Assembly: GCA_902516225.1 (NCBI GenBank)
Contig: CABXXS010000011.1
Coordinates: forward strand, 1-30,291
From: Puniceicoccaceae bacterium
GTDB lineage: Bacteria > Verrucomicrobiota > Verrucomicrobiae > Opitutales > Coraliomargaritaceae
DNA: 30,291 nt
Reading direction: 5' to 3'
Shown: positions 24,289 through 30,291 of the stretch, one piece after another
Layout: each line of letters begins with the position of its first letter
How positions within the stretch are numbered: the first letter of the stretch is position 1
Position numbers and translations under genes: made by a program
Notes under the pieces: model-generated
The model's database searches: none
Told to the model about the DNA's origin: nothing
What the model saw: only the letters and a program-made list of their open reading frames with translations

Positions 24289-25737
24289 TTATAAAGCGCC
24301 CCGGCGTGCTTCCAAGGACGCACGAATTTCGTTAGCCTTGGATCGGTCGATTGAGAAGAATCTTAACATCATAATAGCAAGCACTACAGCAACTACAGGG
24401 ATTAATACAAAACCTACGCGCAAGTAGTTAAGTGTCTCGCTAGATTGCTCGCCGCCCAGAGCTGCATCAAAGCCTGTCATCTCTAAAAATGGTCCTGAGA
24501 GTAGATAACCGGTGCAAAAGCTTAATTTCAATACCCAAGAATAAACAGAGGCAAAGCTACCCTCTCGGCGAGCCCCTGTTTTGAGCTCATCATAATCGAC
24601 TACGTCGGTTTGCATGGTAGGTAGCATAGTCCACAGACCCGCGTATGCGACCCCTAGAAAGGCTCCGTTCACTAGCATGAGATACGGCTGATCAGGCGTA
24701 AATGTAAAACAGGTTAATATCGCCGAAAAGAGAAAGAAAAAGCACGCAATTAAAAGGCATTTATTCTTGCCAATATCCTCCGATATTTGAGCGAAAACAG
24801 GAATCATAAAAAGATTAAAAACAACATAAACTAATGTACCCCAACTTGTTATTAGTGCGCTTTTTTCCCAGTCTCCTCCTAAGACGTAATAAGTGCCCAC
24901 GTATCGTCCGTAGTTGTCGTAGATACTCTGCCCAAATAGGAATAGCACTGTAAAAACACACAGCACTAGGAAAGGCCTACAACTTAAAGTAGTCTTTAAG
25001 CCTTTAAAAAGGCCTACTGGTTTTTGTGATTTAACAAGGCCACTCGTGTAGTACCTCTCTTTAACAAACAAGGCGGGCAAGAGACCTAAAATTAAGATAG
25101 TTAAAGCTACTCCAAGGCTAATGTATCGCATGCCATTAATCGTACTTGGAACCAACTCGCCAGCTTCGTTAGTCATACTAAAAACTGGGCGCAAGGAAAG
25201 CCACCAACAAAATCCGTTAAACAAACCCGCCAAACTTTGGAAAATACCACGTACGCTGGTGACTCTAGTCCTCTCGTCGTAATCTGGGGTCATCTCCATA
25301 AGCAGACTCTGAAACGGCACTACCCAAATCGTGAAACAGGTGTAAAATAATATACCAAAACCAATTACCCAAATCATCAACTGGTCGTGCGAAAGGTCCA
25401 TAGGAAACCACCAAATTAAAGGGTACGTAATCGCTGCTAGAATTGCCCCAATAAAGATAAAGGGGCGGCGGCGGCCCCAGCGAGAACGAGTGTTATCCGA
25501 AATCCAACCCATGAACGGATCGGCTATACCGTCCCATAGGCGCAGTACCATCAGAATGACAGCCACTCTTGTCGGAGACATTTGTAGTTCCATATTAAAA
25601 ACGGGATAAGCAATCGAAACAAAAACCCAGATTGCTAATATATCTACAGGTCCACCCAATCCATAAGCAAGTTTCTGCCCCAAGGGTACGCGATCTTGCT
25701 TAGAAATGCTTGTCTTTGGGGTACTAGTATGTGTCAT
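24289..25737 (-). CDS. GPH-family sugar:cation symporter
   Basis: The 482-residue membrane protein begins RVPLGQKLAYGLGGPVDILA, the first helix of the glycoside-pentoside-hexuronide:cation symporter (MelB-like) family. Around residue 70 it has LRLWDGIADPFMGWISDNTRSRWGRRRPFI, the family signature near the cation site. I count about 12 hydrophobic segments. It takes up oligo- or monosaccharides with Na+ or H+. It is the first gene of the minus operon, followed by a sulfatase and GH1, which suits import of a partly desulfated product. It is divergent from the GH-A gene, and their start codons are 110 bases apart. The C-terminus is cytoplasmic and basic (RSKANEIRASLEARRG). Confidence 0.93.
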   Translation of the reverse strand: MTHTSTPKTSISKQDRVPLGQKLAYGLGGPVDILAIWVFVSIAYPVFNMELQMSPTRVAVILMVLRLWDGIADPFMGWISDNTRSRWGRRRPFIFIGAILAAITYPLIWWFPMDLSHDQLMIWVIGFGILFYTCFTIWVVPFQSLLMEMTPDYDERTRVTSVRGIFQSLAGLFNGFCWWLSLRPVFSMTNEAGELVPSTINGMRYISLGVALTILILGLLPALFVKERYYTSGLVKSQKPVGLFKGLKTTLSCRPFLVLCVFTVLFLFGQSIYDNYGRYVGTYYVLGGDWEKSALITSWGTLVYVVFNLFMIPVFAQISEDIGKNKCLLIACFFFLFSAILTCFTFTPDQPYLMLVNGAFLGVAYAGLWTMLPTMQTDVVDYDELKTGARREGSFASVYSWVLKLSFCTGYLLSGPFLEMTGFDAALGGEQSSETLNYLRVGFVLIPVVAVVLAIMMLRFFSIDRSKANEIRASLEARRGAL

Positions 25738-25765
25738 ATATTCACTACTATCATATATGGGATAA

Positions 25766-25815
25766 TTTTAGCCAAGAAAGTTTTAGTGCTATTTATTTTA
25801 GCATTCATACGGATC
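25766..25815. promoter_or_regulatory. 15-bp phased TTTTAG array in the divergent promoter of the sulfatase/GH locus
   Basis: TTTTAG begins at 25766, 25781 and 25796, giving three copies exactly 15 bases apart. The copies stand inside the 110-base spacer between the GPH symporter (minus) and the GH-A gene (plus). The last two copies lie within an imperfect dyad TGCTA-N7-TAGCA (25787-25803). The phasing suggests a site for a regulator that controls both operons, but the region is AT-rich. Confidence 0.4.
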
Positions 25816-25847
25816 CATACTGAAAGAAAACACTACGCTCTACAATA

Positions 25848-28172
25848 ATGCCCATTTTGACCAGGAATTCCATTTTATTAGTATCTTCCATCTTTCTGTG
25901 CGTGGTTCACCAACACGTTCACGCCGAAACCGGTAAGGCACAACTATCGATTAACCTAGGAAATGTCATCGAAAGGGCAGATCCCCAGCGCTTGACGAGC
26001 ACTAATATCTCTTTGTGGAGTCGGAGGCCAATTATCGAAAACGCAGCCTTCCAAAAGGCAATTCGCCAGTGGAATCCAGCATTGATCCGAATACCAGGTG
26101 GTTCTTGGTCGAACGAATACTACTGGAATGGAAACGGTGTACGAATCGGTAGTGGTCATGATATCCAAAATTTTGATCTATCTAAAAAACGTGCTGACGG
26201 CAATTGGGAGGTGGACTACTCAGCATACAAGCCGGGCTTTCGCTTACACGGCCAAGAGCACCAATTGTCAGACTATCACGGTGACCTAGACGTTAAAACA
26301 CAGCACGAATGGATCCAAGATTTGGGTTCCGAATCGATGGTTACTGTCAACGTAGGCTCTGGAACTCCACAAGTAGCAGCAGAATGGGTAAAGTGGGCAA
26401 ATAAGGTTCAGGGCTACAGCGTTAAATTTTGGGAAGTTGGAAATGAACTTAATGGTGACTGGGAACTCGGACACCGACTTGCCGACGGTACCAATATGAC
26501 CGGCGCCCTCTACGCTCAACGCTTCAACGAATTTGCTGCAGCCATGCATGCGGTCGACCCCGACATTCATCTCGGCGGACCAGCCTGCTCCGACCTAAAT
26601 CTCGAATTCGTGGAGGAACTCATTCGCGACGGCGGCGACGGGCTCGATTTCGTTAGTTTTCATGCCTACCCTGTCGGCGTAAATACTAAGGAAAGTGCCG
26701 AAAAATTCGCAGCAATCGAAGATTTAAGGCGCGCTGTCGAGAGGATCAATCATTGGATTGAAAAATACCAACCTGCTCGAAGCGACGAGATCGAAATCGG
26801 AGTAAGCGAATGGAATATAAAAGTAAACGAAGACCGAGATACCGCCGAGTTAATCAATGCGCTTTGGTCCGCGCTTTGGATTGGTACCATGTTCGAAGAA
26901 GGGGTCGATTTTGCTAATCAATGGGATCTCACTACTTATACAGCAGAGGGAGGGCATAGTGCATTCAATATCGACGAGACCAATATGACAGTTGAGCCCA
27001 AGGCGCAGTACTGGGCACTATGGATGTGGAGTAATCTCATGGGCGAAGAAATGCTCTCTAGCACACTCACCGGCGATAGCCGCGTGAAGAGCTTCGTCAC
27101 TCGCACTAAAGATGGGCTTCAGATAATGATGGTTAATACATCGGAGGACGATGAGGTCTCCGTCACATTAGAAGGTATTAATGTGAAAAGAGCGCCATTA
27201 TATAGCTATACAAGTTCTGAATATTTCTGGGATCCTCAAGCCAAGCGACCGCTCTGGAGTCGCCCGCCTTCGAGACACCAGTATTCCGGTGGCGAACTCA
27301 TACTGCCCAAATTCAGCATTAGTGTCCTCCAAATTCCCGCCGAGACAAACAATGCGCTATTCGGTGATACTACGGCGTCCACTAATGACCCCAGCATTTC
27401 GCTTCGCTTACCCGACCGAGTAGCTGCTGACCGGGCAATTGAGGCTTGGGTCGTCGCGCACAATCCAGACGAGAAGCTCCCCTATCTCGGGGAGCTACCA
27501 GAAATCGACCTCCGCATCGAAGGTCCCGCTAAATTGAGCGTTCACTCAGTCGCTTTGACTAACGCCACTGCCCAATTTGAAATTATACCTACCGGCTCAG
27601 GCACCATCACCGTTAGCGCCAAAGCAGGGAAATTAATAGACAACCACAAAATTGAACTGGTAGCCCTTAGCGAACGAAGGCGCAGTTATTGGACTTTCGA
27701 TAATCCTATACCGCAATGGCAGGTAAAAAGTACCTTCAAAATCGGATCTGAGTCTTCCATCCGGCCAAACCAATATGTGGCAGTCTCCAAACTTGAAGGT
27801 GAAACACCTAAGCGAGATGCCGACCTACTCTTTCATTTCGAACCACTGCCACACGACAAATTGCCTTTCAAAAACACCAGCGGCGTAATCGGGCAATTGC
27901 GAGCTGCCCACAACCTAGAGTGCGCCGATCCCAATGCGCGAATTAACGTAATCTTACAAAGCGACGCGAACCACTGGATGCCAATTGGGTCCATTCCCTT
28001 ATCTACTATCATTGGAAAATGGGAACCTTTTGCATTTTCGGTGAAAGATCCACAATTACTCGACGCTATGGGTAAACTCTATGCGCTACGCCTTCAAATT
28101 CAGGCAAGCGCTCCTATAACTGGGAATATCTACCTCGACGACCTAGGCTTCATATTTCGCACCGGACTCTAA
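25848..28172 (+). CDS. Secreted clan GH-A glycoside hydrolase (GH51/GH39-like) with C-terminal beta domains
   Basis: The 774-residue protein has a signal peptide (ILLVSSIFLCVVHQHVHA). The catalytic TIM barrel occupies about residues 30-495. Clan GH-A marks are RIPGGSWSNEYYW, the acid/base Glu200 in VKFWEVGNELNG and the nucleophile Glu321 in EIGVSEWNI, with SFHAYP between them. This arrangement is nearest to alpha-L-arabinofuranosidase-like GH51 and GH39-type enzymes, but I cannot assign a CAZy family. After the barrel come an Ig-like segment (about 515-615) and a C-terminal jelly-roll-like domain (about 620-774, ending ITGNIYLDDLGFIF, as in carbohydrate-binding modules). It starts the plus operon. 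The next sulfatase begins inside its stop codon (TAATG, 1-base overlap). Confidence 0.82.
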   Translation: MPILTRNSILLVSSIFLCVVHQHVHAETGKAQLSINLGNVIERADPQRLTSTNISLWSRRPIIENAAFQKAIRQWNPALIRIPGGSWSNEYYWNGNGVRIGSGHDIQNFDLSKKRADGNWEVDYSAYKPGFRLHGQEHQLSDYHGDLDVKTQHEWIQDLGSESMVTVNVGSGTPQVAAEWVKWANKVQGYSVKFWEVGNELNGDWELGHRLADGTNMTGALYAQRFNEFAAAMHAVDPDIHLGGPACSDLNLEFVEELIRDGGDGLDFVSFHAYPVGVNTKESAEKFAAIEDLRRAVERINHWIEKYQPARSDEIEIGVSEWNIKVNEDRDTAELINALWSALWIGTMFEEGVDFANQWDLTTYTAEGGHSAFNIDETNMTVEPKAQYWALWMWSNLMGEEMLSSTLTGDSRVKSFVTRTKDGLQIMMVNTSEDDEVSVTLEGINVKRAPLYSYTSSEYFWDPQAKRPLWSRPPSRHQYSGGELILPKFSISVLQIPAETNNALFGDTTASTNDPSISLRLPDRVAADRAIEAWVVAHNPDEKLPYLGELPEIDLRIEGPAKLSVHSVALTNATAQFEIIPTGSGTITVSAKAGKLIDNHKIELVALSERRRSYWTFDNPIPQWQVKSTFKIGSESSIRPNQYVAVSKLEGETPKRDADLLFHFEPLPHDKLPFKNTSGVIGQLRAAHNLECADPNARINVILQSDANHWMPIGSIPLSTIIGKWEPFAFSVKDPQLLDAMGKLYALRLQIQASAPITGNIYLDDLGFIFRTGL

Positions 28173-29674
28173 TGAAGCTTTCCCGAAATATAAAATTTGG
28201 CGCTGCAATACTCGGCCTAAGCGCTTCTTTGTGGGCTTCGCCAAAACCAAATATTCTCTTCATAGCAATCGATGATTTAAAGCCCACAATTGGCGCTTAT
28301 GGTTATGAGGTACCTACTCCTGCGATCGACGAGATTGCCGCACAAGGCACCACATTTATGAATGCGCATTGCCAACAAGCAATATGCGGCCCCTCGCGCG
28401 CAAGTGTCATGACTGGGAAATACCCCGACTTCACTCAAGTCTGGGATCTTAAAACAAAAATTCGTGATATACACCCTAATATTGTAACACTCACCCAGTA
28501 TTTTATAAAGTATGGGTATCACGCTGCGGGAGTCGGTAAAATCTTCGATCCTCGCAGCGTTGATAAAGAAGCGGACTCCGCTTCATGGAGCGAGCGCTAC
28601 ACACAAACTTGGCATCTAAAATACAATGCTGAAATAGGAAAGCCTATAGGACATTACCACAATCCTGTAAGTAAAAATATATCTAAGGGCGATAAAAATG
28701 CCAACTGGGGTGCCGTTAATAAAAAACTCTTTGCAAATAACGCATGGCCCGCAGTTGAAGCATTAGATGTACCGGACGATGCCTATGACGACGGAGCAAT
28801 CGCAGCTCATGCTGTCAGAAGCCTAGCCAAGCTAGCCAAGAAAAAGAAACCCTTTTTCTTGGCTGTTGGATTCAAAAAACCACACCTTCCTTTCGTCGCT
28901 CCGAAAAAGTATTGGGACCATATTGACCCAAAAAATATTAGCCTCGAGTCCTATCAAAAAAAACCTCAAGGAGCGCCTAATTACGCTATACACGATTTCT
29001 CTGAGCTTCGTAGCTATAATGGTATCCCCACAGAAGGACCTGTTGATCCCGGCACTCAACTTAATCTCATACATGGCTATTACGCCTGCGTTGCCTACAT
29101 AGATGCTCAGATTGGAAAGATTTTAAACCAACTTAAAAAACAAGGACTTGAGAAAAATACAGTTATCGTCCTTTGGGGCGATCACGGTTGGCACCTAGGC
29201 GACCACGGCCTTTGGTGCAAACATACCAATTACGAACAAGCAACTCGGGTACCACTTATCGTATCGACTCCCGACGGTTTTCGGCAAGTCACTTCAATGC
29301 CAACTGAGTTAGTGGATTTGTTTCCTACACTCTGCTCACTCTCTAACTTACCGATACCAGATTATATAGATGGTATTAACTTAGCGCCCCTTATTCGCGG
29401 TGCTGACTCATTTGTAAACCCGCGCTCCTTCGCAATGAGCCAATTTCCCAGAGGTAAAAAAATGGGATACGCCCTGCGAGACGAACGTTATCGTTTTGTA
29501 GCTTGGTTCGATACCGGCGGAAAAGGTGCTAGCCAAAGTGATGTTATTGAGTCCAGTGAACTTTATGACTACACTGCAGATCCTCACGAGCAACGTAACC
29601 TTGTCAAAGACGCACAATACCAAATTATCGCCAAAGAATTCTCTGAAAAAATACTCCAAATTATTGGAGGTTAA
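28172..29674 (+). CDS. Secreted sulfatase, iduronate-2-sulfatase-like (S1 family)
   Basis: The 500-residue protein has a signal peptide (about 1-23, WASP end) and a sulfatase domain with IAIDDLKPTIGAYG, the formylglycine motif CGPSR (Cys72), VGFKKPHLPFVAPKKYWDHID and VLWGDHGWHLGDHGLWCKHTNYE. The C-terminal subdomain ends with LYDYTADPHEQRNL. It is a paralogue of the sulfatase at 22788-24239: several blocks are almost identical, for instance KKPHLPFVAPKKYW. It is translationally coupled to the GH-A gene by the TAATG overlap, and followed by a third sulfatase after 19 bases. A maturase must exist elsewhere to activate its Cys. The exact sulfated sugar is unknown. Confidence 0.93.
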   Translation: MKLSRNIKFGAAILGLSASLWASPKPNILFIAIDDLKPTIGAYGYEVPTPAIDEIAAQGTTFMNAHCQQAICGPSRASVMTGKYPDFTQVWDLKTKIRDIHPNIVTLTQYFIKYGYHAAGVGKIFDPRSVDKEADSASWSERYTQTWHLKYNAEIGKPIGHYHNPVSKNISKGDKNANWGAVNKKLFANNAWPAVEALDVPDDAYDDGAIAAHAVRSLAKLAKKKKPFFLAVGFKKPHLPFVAPKKYWDHIDPKNISLESYQKKPQGAPNYAIHDFSELRSYNGIPTEGPVDPGTQLNLIHGYYACVAYIDAQIGKILNQLKKQGLEKNTVIVLWGDHGWHLGDHGLWCKHTNYEQATRVPLIVSTPDGFRQVTSMPTELVDLFPTLCSLSNLPIPDYIDGINLAPLIRGADSFVNPRSFAMSQFPRGKKMGYALRDERYRFVAWFDTGGKGASQSDVIESSELYDYTADPHEQRNLVKDAQYQIIAKEFSEKILQIIGG

Positions 29675-29693
29675 GAAACCATTATTACCGATT

Positions 29694-30291
29694 ATGAAAA
29701 TCCCTTATTTTCTATTTTTCCTCACCGGTCTGTCTTGCGTTAACTCCGCGCATTCCCAAGCAATTCAGCAAGAGCGACCCAACATCATCTTTTTCATCGC
29801 AGATGATATGCTACCAGAGCACTTCAACTGCCTAACACAGGGAAAAGATAAATACCTAACTCCCAATCTCGACCGCCTCGCCCGAGAAGGTACTCTCATG
29901 CTACAGCAGCATGTGGTCTCGCCAGTCTGCACCCCCAGTCGTTACAACGTACTTACTGGCAACTTCGGCAGCCGTGCGCAAAACCATTACTTTACACAAA
30001 ATACCAAAAAGAACGGACAAAGTATTGTTGAATTCAACACTCATATTCTTTCTACCGACCGCACCCTACCCGCCCTATTACAAGCTTCCGGTTACACCAC
30101 TGGAATGGCTGGGAAAGACCACGTCGTAGAAGTAGGTGGCCTAAAGCGTTTTAAAAACTTCAAAAGTAGCGCCCAAGATCCTGCCAACAAAGCCCAACTA
30201 AAAGCCAATCATGACCACACACGTCAAGCTATGCTTGAGATCGGCTTCGACTTCGCCGACAGCCTTTATCACAACAACCCCAGCTTCTTAG
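29694..30291 (+). CDS. Third sulfatase (S1 family, different subfamily), truncated by the window end
   Basis: The first 199 codons are visible. They encode a signal peptide (MKIPYFLFFLTGLSCVNSAHSQA) and the N-terminal half of a sulfatase with NIIFFIADDMLPEHF (first metal site), TPNLDRLAREGTLM, the formylglycine motif CTPSR with Cys79 in VVSPVCTPSRYNVLTGN, and ASGYTTGMAGKDHV. Its sequence around the active site differs from the two iduronate-2-sulfatase-like proteins of this cluster and looks more like the arylsulfatase-type S1 subfamilies. It should remove a different sulfate. It lies 19 bases behind the previous sulfatase on the same strand, so it is probably the third gene of the plus operon. 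The protein continues beyond the window. Confidence 0.9.
   Translation, partial: MKIPYFLFFLTGLSCVNSAHSQAIQQERPNIIFFIADDMLPEHFNCLTQGKDKYLTPNLDRLAREGTLMLQQHVVSPVCTPSRYNVLTGNFGSRAQNHYFTQNTKKNGQSIVEFNTHILSTDRTLPALLQASGYTTGMAGKDHVVEVGGLKRFKNFKSSAQDPANKAQLKANHDHTRQAMLEIGFDFADSLYHNNPSFL

Overview
The window looks like chromosomal DNA of a marine heterotroph of the Verrucomicrobiota, most likely an Opitutales/Coraliomargarita-like lineage. This is an inference from gene content, not a database result. The supporting signs are a sulfatase-rich carbohydrate locus with a GPH-type sugar symporter, a GH5 enzyme with the small beta-rich N-terminal module common in that phylum, moderate-to-low GC with AT-rich spacers, and start codons that mostly lack a Shine-Dalgarno sequence. 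Coding density is high. No stretch over 300 bases lacks a gene; the longest spacers are about 150 to 210 bases.

Region A (1-18.97 kb) is housekeeping DNA. It opens with the 3' end of a saccharopine/carboxynorspermidine dehydrogenase-family gene and a tRNA-Gly(GCC) with its terminator. A long minus-strand series follows, in reading order: a PEGA/SHOCT-like lipoprotein with an internal duplication, gcvH, speA, tilS, ftsH, aroE, a secreted staphylococcal-nuclease-type protein fused to a ComEA-like helix-hairpin-helix domain, an NtrC-type response regulator and a PstS-like binding protein. Divergent from the lipoprotein is a CNNM/CBS membrane protein, which faces a DUF6172-like gene. Then come dapA-dapB-ruvA on the plus strand, a TolB-like beta-propeller on the minus strand, and on the plus strand an Mrp/ApbC ATPase and a small uncharacterised gene. 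A MazG-like pyrophosphohydrolase on the minus strand closes the region. speA and the truncated first gene together point to polyamine synthesis through agmatine/putrescine and possibly carboxyspermidine. dapA-dapB serve lysine and peptidoglycan precursor synthesis.

Region B (19.16 kb to the end) is a polysaccharide-utilisation gene cluster that runs off the window. A secreted multi-domain GH5 enzyme is convergent with a three-gene minus operon (GPH symporter, iduronate-2-sulfatase-like sulfatase, cytoplasmic GH1 beta-glucosidase). That operon is divergent from a plus operon (secreted clan GH-A glycoside hydrolase, second sulfatase of the same type, third sulfatase of a different type, truncated). 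The simplest reading is that secreted glycoside hydrolases and sulfatases cut and desulfate a marine polysaccharide, the symporter imports the product, and GH1 finishes it in the cytoplasm. The substrate cannot be read from the sequence. No SusC/SusD pair, local regulator or sulfatase-maturing enzyme lies inside the window.

The strongest candidates for something undescribed are this sulfatase/GH cluster with its unassigned GH-A enzyme and a 15-bp-phased TTTTAG array in its divergent promoter, the SNase-HhH fusion, and the PEGA lipoprotein with a tandem 186-bp duplication. I found no CRISPR array, insertion sequence, phage gene or rRNA.
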